DNA from: Alloactinosynnema sp. L-07
GTDB taxonomy: Bacteria; Actinomycetota; Actinomycetes; Mycobacteriales; Pseudonocardiaceae
DNA: 64,000 bases
Direction of reading: 5' to 3'
Assembly (NCBI RefSeq): GCF_900070365.1
Contig: NZ_LN850107.1
Location: forward strand, 2,294,001 to 2,358,000
Shown: piece by piece, positions 1 to 7,983 of the stretch
Numbering within the stretch: position 1 is the first letter of the stretch
Layout: every line of letters starts with the position of its first letter
The notes under the pieces: model-generated
Database searches by the model: none
Seen by the model: only the letters and a program-made list of their open reading frames with translations
What the model was told of the DNA's origin: nothing
Program-made: the position numbers and the translations under genes

Positions 1-169
1 CGAAGCTGACCTCGGCGAGCAGGCGCACGCACTCCCGGAAGTAGCGGCGCAGCGCGAACGGCGTCCAGGCCAGCGCCCGCAGGTAGAACCACAGCTGGTC
101 GCCCAGGCGCTCCAGGCCGTTGATCGAGCGCTGGACCGCGCGGCGGTGCCGCCCCGTTATCGCGGTCAC
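1..169 (-). CDS. YrbE/MlaE-family permease B (partial, N-terminus only)
   Basis: This is the first 56 codons of a second YrbE permease; the rest lies beyond the left edge. It starts at a GTG three bases after the stop of the upstream YrbE gene. The visible part runs VTAITGRHRR, then a LERLGDQLWFYLRAL segment and an RECVRLLAEVSF stretch, the usual opening of Mce-locus YrbE-B proteins before their first membrane helix. By family knowledge YrbE-A and YrbE-B form the membrane channel of an Mce lipid importer energised by the ATPase at 976-2199. Mce substrate-binding genes would be expected further left. No alternative start in another frame gives this family signature. Confidence 0.8.
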   Translation of the reverse strand, partial: MTAITGRHRRAVQRSINGLERLGDQLWFYLRALAWTPFALRRYFRECVRLLAEVSF

Positions 170-172
170 CGG

Positions 173-979
173 TCACGCTCCTTTCGCGGGGACGATGCGC
201 AGGTAGACCACGCTGATGATGAAGTTGACGAAGAACAGCAACAGGAAGGTGATGACGACGGACTGGTTGACCGCGTCACCGACGCCTTTCGGGCCGCCCT
301 TGGGGTTCAGGCCGCGGTAGGCGGCCACGAGCCCGGCCAGGAACCCGAAGATCGCCGCCTTCAGCTCCCCGACCCACAGGTCGGGCAGCTGCGCGAGTGC
401 GGAGAAGCTCGCGAGGAACGCGCCGGGCGTGCCGTCCTGCATGATCACGTTGAAGAAGTAGCCGCCGCACACGCCGACGACGCTGACCATCCCGTTGAGC
501 AGCACGGCCACGAGCATCGCGGCCTGGACGCGCGGGACGACCAGGCGTTGGATCGGCGACACGCCGAGCACCTGCATCGCGTCGATCTCCTCGCGGATGG
601 TGCGCGAGCCCAGGTCGGCGCAGATGGCCGAGCCGCCCGCGCCCGCCACGATCAACGTCGTCACGATCGGGCTGGCCTGCTGGATCACCGCCAGCACGCT
701 CGCCGCCCCGTTGAACGACTCCGCGCCGATCTGGCTGGTCAGCGAGCCGAGCTGCAGGGTGATCACCGCGCCGAACGGGATGGAGACCAGCGCGGCGGGC
801 AGGATGGAGACGCTGGCGATGAACCAGAACTGCTGGATGAACTCGCGGGCCTGGAACGGGCCGCGGAACATGCCGACGACGACGTCGAGCCCCATCGCGA
901 ACAGCCTGCCGAACTCGCGCAGCGCGGCGACGACGGCGGCTTTCGGCTTCTCGGTGAGCCGGTCGAGCGCGGAGGTCAC
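173..979 (-). CDS. MlaE/YrbE-A family lipid ABC transporter permease
   Basis: A 268-residue integral membrane permease with about five or six hydrophobic segments. The family signature EIDAMQVLGVSPIQRLVVPR lies around residues 130-150, preceded by a glycine-rich AGAGGSAICADLGSR loop. Length is normal for YrbE (260-290). The GTG start at 979 overlaps the TGA of the ATPase gene by four bases (GTGA), so the two are translationally coupled. Its stop is three bases before the second permease. It should act in the cytoplasmic membrane in lipid or sterol transport with Mce proteins; the substrate cannot be read from sequence. Confidence 0.93.
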   Translation of the reverse strand: MTSALDRLTEKPKAAVVAALREFGRLFAMGLDVVVGMFRGPFQAREFIQQFWFIASVSILPAALVSIPFGAVITLQLGSLTSQIGAESFNGAASVLAVIQQASPIVTTLIVAGAGGSAICADLGSRTIREEIDAMQVLGVSPIQRLVVPRVQAAMLVAVLLNGMVSVVGVCGGYFFNVIMQDGTPGAFLASFSALAQLPDLWVGELKAAIFGFLAGLVAAYRGLNPKGGPKGVGDAVNQSVVITFLLLFFVNFIISVVYLRIVPAKGA

Positions 980-2199
980 GGTCGCCCCTCCGGCCGCCGG
1001 GTGTCCTGAGTGGACGGGCGCGTCCGCTGCGGCAGCGGCGGCCCCAGCCTGCCCGCCTGGCCGGACGGCGAGTCCGGCGCCTGCGACGGGTGCGGCCTTG
1101 GAGCAGGCCTGGTCTGCGGCGCGGGCGGTGTCGGGTGGCTGCTCGGCGGGTGGCTGCCGCGCGCGGCGACGCGTTCGGCGGCGACCTGGCGGGCGTAGTC
1201 GTCGTAGCGGCCGGGCTCCTCGCGGTTCAAGGAGGCGAGCACCCCGTGCTGGGCGCTCTCCGGCAGCGTGTGCAGCATCGCGAGCACCCGGTTGCGGCGC
1301 CTGCGAACCGCGTCGCGGACGGGCATGCCTGGCGTCGGCTCGATCTGCGGCACCACGCCGCGCACGTCCTCGAACGACGATCCGTCGGCGTGCCCGGCCT
1401 CGACGTGCGCCTGTTCCAGCGCCATCTGGGCGGCGTCCTTCTCCTCGGACATGCCGATCGGCCCGAGCCGACGACCGTTGAGGAACTGCTCCACCACAGG
1501 CTCATCGCTGGTCAGCAACACCTCGCGCGGACCGAACATGACCAATTCCTTGCGGAACAACATGCCCAGGTTGTCCGGCACCGTGCGCGCCAGGTTGATG
1601 TTGTGCGTGACGATGAGAATGGTGGCGTCGATCTGCGCGTTCAGATCGATAAGCAACTGCGACAGATACGCCGTGCGGACCGGGTCCAGACCCGAGTCCG
1701 GCTCGTCACACAGAATGATCTCCGGGTCGAGGACCAACGCCCGCGCCAGACCCGCGCGTTTACGCATACCACCGGAGATCTCACCGGGAAGCTTCTTCTC
1801 CGCGCCCTGCAAACCGGTCAACTCAAGCTTGTCCAGCACGATCCGCTTGATCTCGGCCTCGGACTTCTTCGTGTGCTCACGCAGCGGGAACGCCACGTTG
1901 TCGAAGAGATTCATCGACCCGAACAGCGCGCCATCCTGGAACAGGACGCCGAAGAGCTTGCGGATCTCGTACAGCTCGCGCTCCGAGCAGTGGCACAGGT
2001 CGACCCCGTTGATCACCACCCGGCCGTGCTGCGGCTTGAGCAGGCCGATGAGGCACTTGAGGAACACCGACTTGCCGGTGCCCGACGGGCCGAGCAAGGC
2101 CGTCACCTCGCCCGCGGGCAGGGTCAGAGTGACGTCGCGCCAGATGGACTGGCGGCCGAAGGACTTGCTCAGTCCCTCGACGACGACTTCGACGCCCAT
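976..2199 (-). CDS. Mce/Mla-type lipid transporter ATPase (MlaF/MceG-like)
   Basis: A 407-residue ABC ATPase. Walker A (GPSGTGKS, residues 37-44), a Q-loop (LFQDGALFGS), the signature ISGGMRKRAGLARAL and Walker B with the D-loop (ILCDEPDSGLDP) are intact. The FGSMNLFDNVAFPLREH segment is typical of MlaF/MceG ATPases. About 150 residues follow the ATPase core, including a proline-rich low-complexity tail, longer than Gram-negative MlaF. I chose the ATG at 2199 because GGGAGGTG lies just upstream; a TTG four codons earlier overlaps that site. It is the energising subunit for the YrbE pair downstream. Confidence 0.92.
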   Translation of the reverse strand: MGVEVVVEGLSKSFGRQSIWRDVTLTLPAGEVTALLGPSGTGKSVFLKCLIGLLKPQHGRVVINGVDLCHCSERELYEIRKLFGVLFQDGALFGSMNLFDNVAFPLREHTKKSEAEIKRIVLDKLELTGLQGAEKKLPGEISGGMRKRAGLARALVLDPEIILCDEPDSGLDPVRTAYLSQLLIDLNAQIDATILIVTHNINLARTVPDNLGMLFRKELVMFGPREVLLTSDEPVVEQFLNGRRLGPIGMSEEKDAAQMALEQAHVEAGHADGSSFEDVRGVVPQIEPTPGMPVRDAVRRRRNRVLAMLHTLPESAQHGVLASLNREEPGRYDDYARQVAAERVAARGSHPPSSHPTPPAPQTRPAPRPHPSQAPDSPSGQAGRLGPPLPQRTRPSTQDTRRPEGRP

Positions 2200-2248
2200 C
2201 GCACCTCCCAAAGGTTTCGTCGGCTGTGCTTGTCCGGCCGCGGCCGGT

Positions 2249-3007
2249 TCACGTGGCGGGGCAGCCCGCGCACTCGAGCCGCAACTCGGTGCGCAGGAGG
2301 TTCTTCGGGCCGGAGACCAACCCGGTGAGCAGCGGCGTCAGGTCCTCGGTGACACCACAGCCCACCAGCGGCGGGATCGTGTACTCCGAGTCGATCGTGG
2401 CCGCGGGTTTCGGGTTCGGGTTCTGCGGCGTGATCTTGGGGACCGACAGGTCCAGGTCGCCCTTGATCGTCACCGCGAGCGGTGTCCTGGAGCGGCAGTT
2501 TCGGCCCACCTCCAGCGGCACGCCGTTCTGCTTGACGTCGGTGATCACCAGGTCCAGTTGGAGCTTGATGTCGGCGTGCACGGTCGGGAAGTCGTTCATG
2601 TCGGCGGTGCCCGACGCGGTGCCCACCTGGACGAAGGAGTTGACGTTGGTGACCGGAACGAACCGGAACACCACGAAGTAGCCGTTCGCCGGGGGCATGG
2701 TCAGGGTCCCGGTGACCGGGTAGACGCCCGGGTTGCTCGGGTCCTCCTGGCCCTGCTTGATGACCGACTTGAACTGGCCGGACCCGACCCGCATCGCCGA
2801 CCCGAGCTTGGCGATCCTGGTCCAGCCGTCGACCCGGAAGTTGACCCGGAAGTCACCCGGCTCAGCGGGCGCGGCCGCCGCCGCACGCTGCGCGTGGGGC
2901 ACCGGGACACCGGGCTCCGGACCGGAGGCCACCAGCGCGCCCGCCGTCCACGCCACCAGCGCGAGCACGCCGAAACGGGCGGCGCGAAACCGTCGAATAA
3001 CCATCAT
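2249..3007 (-). CDS. Secreted protein next to the Mce genes; C-terminal domain related to the DUF6801-type proteins
   Basis: About 252 residues with an N-terminal Arg-rich stretch and hydrophobic core (FGVLALVAWTAGALVAS), consistent with export. The C-terminal half has GVPLEVGRNCRSRTP followed by YTIPPLVGCG. The same pattern occurs in the C-terminal domains of the secreted proteins at 23909-25057 and 25176-26675 (small residue-P-x(4)-C-R/K-S/T, then Y-x-I-x-P-x(3)-CG), so the two cysteines may pair. It lies 49 bp upstream of the transporter ATPase, which suggests a periplasmic or cell-wall role in the same lipid process. The ATG at 3007 is preferred (AGGTGAG ten bases upstream); a GTG at 3022 is possible. 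Function unknown. Confidence 0.75.
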   Translation of the reverse strand: MMVIRRFRAARFGVLALVAWTAGALVASGPEPGVPVPHAQRAAAAAPAEPGDFRVNFRVDGWTRIAKLGSAMRVGSGQFKSVIKQGQEDPSNPGVYPVTGTLTMPPANGYFVVFRFVPVTNVNSFVQVGTASGTADMNDFPTVHADIKLQLDLVITDVKQNGVPLEVGRNCRSRTPLAVTIKGDLDLSVPKITPQNPNPKPAATIDSEYTIPPLVGCGVTEDLTPLLTGLVSGPKNLLRTELRLECAGCPAT

Positions 3008-3067
3008 GGGAGCGCTTCTCACCTGCCGGCCAGCGGAATCGGGAATTGCGACGAGCCACTTCGGCGG

Positions 3068-3096
3068 ACATTACCGAGGTGTCACACGATTGACAA
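3068..3096 (-). promoter_or_regulatory. Possible promoter of the Mce-locus operon
   Basis: Read on the minus strand, TTGTCA, a 17-base spacer and TAATGT lie about 60 bases upstream of the chosen start at 3007. The -35 matches TTGACA at five of six positions; the -10 is weaker (three of six). No other gene occupies 3023-3187. Confidence 0.3.
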
Positions 3097-3187
3097 CAAG
3101 GCGACGATTTGGCCGACACGGAATGTCTTACCACGGTGCTAATTTGTCACCATGCACACGTTTCTCAGCCGGGTTTTATCGCCCCGG

Positions 3188-5269
3188 TCAAGTGCCCAAA
3201 CCCTGAACCAACTGCTGCTCGTCAGCCAAAAGGCGCTTGAGGACCTTGCCCGTGGGGTTGCGCGGCAGTTCGTCGACGAATATCACATCGCGCGGCACCG
3301 AGAATCGGGCGAGGCGCTGATGCACATAAGATCTGACTAATCCGGCGTCCAATCTTGCTCCGGGACGCAACACAACATAGGCGGCGAGCCGCTGGCCGTA
3401 CTCGTCGTCGGACACTCCCACCACCGCCACCTCATCGACCTGCGGCAGCGCGGCCAGCACCTCCTCCACCGGTCGCGGGAACACGTTCTCGCCGCCGGAG
3501 ACGATCATCTCGTCGTCGCGGCCCGCGACGAACAGCCGCCCGTCGGCGTCGAAGTAGCCGCGGTCGCCGGTGTCCATCAGCGAGTGCTTGATCTCCCTGG
3601 CCATCCCGTCGGTGTAGCCGTCGAAGAGCATGTCGTTGCCGACGAAGATCCGGCCGACCGCACCGGGCGGCACCTGCTCGCCGTCGACGCCCAGGATGCC
3701 CAGGGCGGTGCCCAGCGGCGGGCGGCCCGCCGTGGTCGGGGCCGCGCGAAGGTCGGATGGGTCGGCGATGGTGCCCGCCGAGACCTCGGTGGAGCCGTAG
3801 AAGTTGTAGAGGATGTCGCCGAAGGTGTCCATGAACCCGGTGACAACCGAGCCGGGGATGGCGGAGCCGCTGCTGGCAACGATCCGCAGGCTGGAGGTGT
3901 CGTAGCGCTCGCGGACCTCCACGGGCAGGTTCAGCATGCGCTGCAGCATGATCGGCACGACGAACATCGCCGTGCAGCGGTGCTCCTCGATGGCGCGCAG
4001 CGCGCTCTCGGCGTCGAACCGCCGCTGCAAAACCAGGGTCGCGCGCAGCGGCATGCCGATCTGCACCGCGGTCAGGCCCCAGCTGTGGAAGACCGGCGCG
4101 GCCACCAGGACGCGCTCCCCCACGCGCAGCGGGATCCGCGACAGCACGGTCGCCGCGTCGCCAAGGCCTTTCGGGGTCGGACGGCGGGCGCCCTTGGGGG
4201 TTCCGGTGGTGCCCGAGGTCAGCACGATCATCCGGCCGGGCCGCTTCGGCGCGGCGAACGCGGTGTGCGGCTGGTCGGCGAGCAGGTCGTCCAGGCGCGG
4301 AGCGGTGGCGCCGGTCCAGATCCGAACCACCTTCTCCGGCACGTAGCGGACCTTCTCGGCGAAATCGTCGTCGACGATCAGCACCCGGGTCTTGTGGTGG
4401 CGCACGGTGTCCTCGACCTGGGCCGCGGCAAGCCCGGTGTTGAGCAACACCGCGTCCGCGCCGAGCTTGCCGCAGGCGATCAGCGCTTCCAGCAGGATGG
4501 CGTGGTTGCGGGCGAGGATGCCGACCTTGCTCTCCGGCTTGACGTTGAGCCCGCGCAGCGCGTGCGCGAGCAGGGTGGACCGCTCGTCCATGTCCCGGAA
4601 AGTGCGCGTGTCCGCGCCGTCGTTGATGACCGCCACGCCGTCGGGCTCGCGTCCGGCGGCGGCGGTGTAGCCGCCGACCATCGTCGCGCCCCACCGGGCG
4701 ACCGCCTTGAGCTGGCGGAGCATCTTGTCGGGGCGGCTGGGCGTCAGGATCCCGGCCGCGGCCAGGGTGCGGGCGACCCGGATGGGCGAGGAGCCGATGT
4801 CGCGGCGCTTGAGCACCGGGCGCGGGTCGGAGATGCCGGAGAGGTGGTCGCTGATCCGGTTGACCCCGTCGCGCACCCAGGTCTTGATCTCCGACTCGGT
4901 CCAGTCGGTGGCGGCGGGGTGGCGCAGCATCGGCCGGAAGAACACGACCTTGAGGTTGGTCCGGCCCGGCCTGTCGTTCTCCAGCCGGATCGACACCCAG
5001 CTGCCGTTGTCGGGGCTGCCGGAGATCACCAGCTGCTCGTCCTTGCGGGCGATCGGGGTCTCCAGGTGGTGATCGAACACCGCGCCGGGGGCCAGGCACG
5101 CGCGCAGCAGGTAGCGGGCGGGTTTGCCGAAGTCGCGGGCCGAGACCTGGTCGCAGGAAGTGATTCCCCGAAAGAACCGGGAGTACCGCGGGAGATCTCC
5201 GACAATGCTCCAGACGTGGGCACGCGGATGGTCTATTGACAAGTCGAAGACAACGCAATCCGCCGGCAT
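3188..5269 (-). CDS. START/SRPBCC domain fused to an AMP-forming acyl-CoA ligase
   Basis: A 693-residue two-domain protein. Residues 1 to about 155 resemble the START/polyketide-cyclase (SRPBCC) fold: an opening DHPRAHVWSIVGDLPRYSRFF and the beta-rich pattern of a hydrophobic pocket. Residues from about 190 to the end are an acyl-CoA ligase with LTSGTTGTPKGAR (about 348), YGSTEVSAG, TGDRGYFDADG and the C-terminal PTGKVLKR holding the catalytic lysine (about 681). It should activate a fatty or polyketide acid as an acyl-adenylate; the START domain may hold or deliver the hydrophobic substrate. It lies between the glycosyltransferase and the Mce operon on the same strand. START-ligase fusions are uncommon. 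Confidence 0.85.
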   Translation of the reverse strand: MPADCVVFDLSIDHPRAHVWSIVGDLPRYSRFFRGITSCDQVSARDFGKPARYLLRACLAPGAVFDHHLETPIARKDEQLVISGSPDNGSWVSIRLENDRPGRTNLKVVFFRPMLRHPAATDWTESEIKTWVRDGVNRISDHLSGISDPRPVLKRRDIGSSPIRVARTLAAAGILTPSRPDKMLRQLKAVARWGATMVGGYTAAAGREPDGVAVINDGADTRTFRDMDERSTLLAHALRGLNVKPESKVGILARNHAILLEALIACGKLGADAVLLNTGLAAAQVEDTVRHHKTRVLIVDDDFAEKVRYVPEKVVRIWTGATAPRLDDLLADQPHTAFAAPKRPGRMIVLTSGTTGTPKGARRPTPKGLGDAATVLSRIPLRVGERVLVAAPVFHSWGLTAVQIGMPLRATLVLQRRFDAESALRAIEEHRCTAMFVVPIMLQRMLNLPVEVRERYDTSSLRIVASSGSAIPGSVVTGFMDTFGDILYNFYGSTEVSAGTIADPSDLRAAPTTAGRPPLGTALGILGVDGEQVPPGAVGRIFVGNDMLFDGYTDGMAREIKHSLMDTGDRGYFDADGRLFVAGRDDEMIVSGGENVFPRPVEEVLAALPQVDEVAVVGVSDDEYGQRLAAYVVLRPGARLDAGLVRSYVHQRLARFSVPRDVIFVDELPRNPTGKVLKRLLADEQQLVQGLGT

Positions 5270-5464
5270 GGCAGACCCTGCCTTTCGTCACCAGAAATAC
5301 GCCCCGCTGTCTCCCCGTTGCGACGGATGTGCTACGTATCACGCGGATGACAAAAGGATCGCAGCGCGCATCTGCCCTGGTCAAGCGATGTTTTGCTGTT
5401 CGGCGAAATACTGGTGCGGCAGACAAGAAACCTGCGCGAGGTTGTCCGGCAGGACAAAACCGAC

Positions 5465-6619
5465 TCAGCCGAGCGCTTCAAGGCTGGTCGCGGCGGCGGT
5501 CGCGCCGCCCGCGTGGGCAAATGATTCCTGAATGCGTTTCGCAGCCGCTCGATAACTGTCATCGGCGAGCACGTTGTCGATCGCCTGGCCGATCTGCGCG
5601 GCGCGGGCGTGGGCGAATCGCAGCCGCACCCCGGCCCCGGCGCGCACGACCTGGTCGGCGATCACCGGCTGGTCGTCGCGGATCGGGGCGACCACCAACG
5701 GCACCGCGCGGTCGAGCGCCTCGCAGACGGTGTTGTGCCCGGCATGGCAGACCACGACCGCGGCCCGGTCCAGCACGTCGGTCTGCGGCACTTCGCGGCG
5801 CACCAGGATGTGGTCGGGCACCCCGTCGAGGATTCCGCCCGGGTCCACGACCACGGCCTGCAGGTCAGGCCGGTCCCGCAGCGCGGTTACGCAGCCCGCC
5901 AGGAAGCCCGCGCCCGAGTCGGCGTTAAGCGTGCCCACACTGACGAACACCAGCGGCCGCTCGTCGAGCCGCTCCCACGGGAATTCGACGGGCAGCGCTG
6001 TCCGGCGGGCAGGCCCGACGAACCGAACCGGCGCGGTAACCACGGGTTCCCCCGCGAGCGCCGACGTGGTGAAGGCCAAAACCAGGTGCGGGGAGAAGCG
6101 CAGGTCGTGGGTGGCCATCGGATCGCCGAAGCGCAGGCGCAGATCGGTGAGCAGTCCGCTGACCCATTGGCGCACGGCCGGCATGGCCGCCAGCGGGTCG
6201 GCGATCTCCGATGAGGTGGTGGCCGACGTCGCCCACGGCAGCCCGGTGCGGTGCGCCGCGAGCGCGCCCGCGAGCGCCTGCTGGTCCACCACGAGCACGC
6301 TGGGCTCCCAAAGCTCGATCGCCTCCAGGACGCCGGGCAGCATCGCCTGGGCCAGCGGGATCAGGGTGCGGTCCCAGAGAAACCGCCACGCCGCGAACCC
6401 ACGCACGTCGGCAGGCCGTTCGGGCACGGGACTCCACACCGGAAACACTTTGGAACCAGCGGGCAACAACCGAGCCAGGAGCACCGGATCGCCCGCCCAC
6501 GCCACCTGGTGCCCCCGCGCCGCCAACTCGACCGCGACCGCGACCATCGGATTGACGTGCCCAGTGAACGGCGGAACCACCAGTAGAAACCGCCCCCCGC
6601 TCAACACTTCACCGCCCAC
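5465..6619 (-). CDS. GT1 (MGT/UGT-like) glycosyltransferase
   Basis: A 384-residue GT-B glycosyltransferase. The N-terminal PPFTGHVNPMVAVAVELAARG is the acceptor-domain opening of macrolide-type GT1 enzymes. The C-terminal donor motif is CHAGHNTVCEAL followed by PIRDDQPVIADQVVRAGAG. It should transfer a nucleotide-activated sugar to a hydrophobic acceptor such as a lipid or polyketide. The GTG start at 6619 has GGAGGG four bases upstream. A longer reading frame back to 6724 would run through the large inverted repeat at 6698-6765 and encode a repetitive acidic peptide, so I rejected it. The neighbouring PKS operon suggests its product as acceptor. Confidence 0.85.
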   Translation of the reverse strand: MGGEVLSGGRFLLVVPPFTGHVNPMVAVAVELAARGHQVAWAGDPVLLARLLPAGSKVFPVWSPVPERPADVRGFAAWRFLWDRTLIPLAQAMLPGVLEAIELWEPSVLVVDQQALAGALAAHRTGLPWATSATTSSEIADPLAAMPAVRQWVSGLLTDLRLRFGDPMATHDLRFSPHLVLAFTTSALAGEPVVTAPVRFVGPARRTALPVEFPWERLDERPLVFVSVGTLNADSGAGFLAGCVTALRDRPDLQAVVVDPGGILDGVPDHILVRREVPQTDVLDRAAVVVCHAGHNTVCEALDRAVPLVVAPIRDDQPVIADQVVRAGAGVRLRFAHARAAQIGQAIDNVLADDSYRAAAKRIQESFAHAGGATAAATSLEALG

Positions 6620-6697
6620 TTCACCCTCCACATCACCTGCCACTTCACCCGCACACTCGCACATCAGGTCAGCACCCGCGGCACACTGCTCGGCCGC

Positions 6698-6765
6698 GGT
6701 GACGACTTCGGGTGCCGCGAACACGCGACGCAGTCGTCGTGTTCGCGGTGCCCGAAGTCGTCACC
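6698..6765. repeat. 28-bp inverted repeat (long hairpin)
   Basis: Arms 6698-6725 and 6738-6765 pair with only two mismatches around a 12-base loop. It lies between the end of the PKS operon and the glycosyltransferase start. It could be a strong terminator of the operon or a 5'-leader structure for the glycosyltransferase. Confidence 0.75.
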
Positions 6766-6775
6766 TTCCAGGCGG

Positions 6776-6886
6776 CCGAGCCGCACGGCCGAAGGCCGTG
6801 CCATGTCAGAGTCCGAGCCGCACGGCCGAAGGCCGTGCCATGTCAGAGTCCGAGCCGCACGGCCGAAGGCCGTGCCATGTCAGAGT
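6776..6886. repeat. Three perfect tandem copies of a 37-bp hairpin-forming repeat
   Basis: Copies at 6776-6812, 6813-6849 and 6850-6886 are identical. Each carries an 8-bp stem with a three-base loop (GCACGGCCGAAGGCCGTGC). The third copy runs over the 3' end of the alpha/beta hydrolase gene and encodes its last residues and stop. Likely a multiplied transcription terminator of the operon, or a REP-like element. There are no spacers, so it is not a CRISPR array. Confidence 0.9.
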
Positions 6887-7664
6887 CACGGATCCACGCC
6901 AGCAGAAGCTCCCGCACCGTGCGGTGGCGTTCGACCAGGACCGAGTGGTTCTGGCCCTCGATCACCTCGGTCCGGCAGTTCGGCAGCGCGGCGGCCACGG
7001 CGGTCAGGTCGTCGGCCTGGAAGCCCTCACTGCCCACAATGGACAGGACCGGGCAACGGATGCCACGCATCGCCGCGGCGTCGAGCAGTGGTCCCTGCGG
7101 AACCTCCTCGACGATCGTGGTGGCCGCGATCATCGCGCCCGCGGTCTTCGACAGCCGGGCGTGGTGGCTGCCGAAGGTCTGCTCCAGCCAGTCCAGTACG
7201 TCCTGGTCCTGCATCCAGTCCACGACGTTGCTCAGCGTGCTGCCCATCTTGCGAGCCCACTCGTCGGTGGCGGGCTCGGCTTCGATGGCCACGATGCTGA
7301 GCACGCGGTTCGGGTAGCGCTCGGCGAAGCTGAACGCGATGGTGCCGCCGAAGCTGTTGCCCACCAGGTGCACTGGGCCGTCGATCCCGGTGCCGTCGAG
7401 CAGTGCCCGCAGGTCCTCGACGAAGTCGGCGACCCGGTAGCCGCTGAGCGGCCGGTCGGTGCGGCCGTGCGCGCGCAGGTCGTAGGTCACCACGTCGATG
7501 CCCGCCTGCGACATCGGCGCGGCCAGCGTGAGGTAGAAGCTGGCCAGGCTGTCGTAGCCGAGCCCGTGCACGCACACCACCGTGGGCGGCTTGTCCGTGG
7601 CGGCGTTGCGTGCGGGCATCCGCTGGTAGTGGGTGCGGATGCCGTTGGCCTCGATCATGCCCAC
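6843..7664 (-). CDS. Alpha/beta hydrolase (possible releasing or editing esterase of the PKS operon)
   Basis: A 273-residue hydrolase. The oxyanion-side motif VHGLGYDSLASF, the nucleophile elbow GNSFGG and the late histidine in GQNHSVL are visible, as is a DLRAHGRTD strand. It is the last gene of the PKS operon: its GTG start at 7664 is four bases after the ACP stop, with GGGAG upstream (ATG at 7658 is an alternative). It may hydrolyse or transfer the acyl chain from the ACP, or act on the finished lipid. No signal peptide is seen. Its final codons lie inside the third copy of the 37-bp repeat. Confidence 0.88.
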   Translation of the reverse strand: MGMIEANGIRTHYQRMPARNAATDKPPTVVCVHGLGYDSLASFYLTLAAPMSQAGIDVVTYDLRAHGRTDRPLSGYRVADFVEDLRALLDGTGIDGPVHLVGNSFGGTIAFSFAERYPNRVLSIVAIEAEPATDEWARKMGSTLSNVVDWMQDQDVLDWLEQTFGSHHARLSKTAGAMIAATTIVEEVPQGPLLDAAAMRGIRCPVLSIVGSEGFQADDLTAVAAALPNCRTEVIEGQNHSVLVERHRTVRELLLAWIRDSDMARPSAVRLGL

Positions 7665-7668
7665 AGGT

Positions 7669-7983
7669 TCAGCTCCCGGTCCGCCGCGGCCCGCTCAGCG
7701 CCGCGTGCACGAAGTCCACCAACATCCCGACCCGCAGGCCGATCACGTCGTCGATGTCGAGGTCGGCCAGGAACGCGGCGAGGTTGACCTGCTCGCCGTA
7801 CTGGTCGGTCATCATCGAGCCGACCGTCACCAGGTCGATGCTCTCCAAGCCGAGGTCATCGTGGAAGGTGGTGTCCATGGTGACCTCGACGTCGTCGAGG
7901 CCGTACTGGTCCGATACCCGGACCAGCATCGACCTGATGTCGTCGAGCACGGCTTCGACGGCCGGACCAGTGGTGGTCGTCAT
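7669..7983 (-). CDS. Discrete acyl carrier protein
   Basis: A 104-residue ACP. The motif DDLGLESIDLVTV carries the serine for 4'-phosphopantetheine attachment, within the usual four-helix pattern. The start at 7983 has a strong AAGGAGG seven bases upstream, and its ATG overlaps the stop of the AT-DH gene (ATGA). A free ACP beside a PKS that already holds two ACP domains suggests a separate loading, transfer or release step, possibly with the hydrolase four bases downstream. Confidence 0.93.
   Translation of the reverse strand: MTTTTGPAVEAVLDDIRSMLVRVSDQYGLDDVEVTMDTTFHDDLGLESIDLVTVGSMMTDQYGEQVNLAAFLADLDIDDVIGLRVGMLVDFVHAALSGPRRTGS

Noticed and set aside
6620..6724. Longer N-terminus for the glycosyltransferase
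   Set aside because: The extra 35 codons encode a repetitive GEV/GD peptide, run into the 28-bp inverted repeat and lack a ribosome-binding site; GTG 6619 has GGAGGG.
6776..6886. Possible CRISPR array
   Set aside because: The 37-bp copies abut directly with no spacers and no cas genes are nearby.
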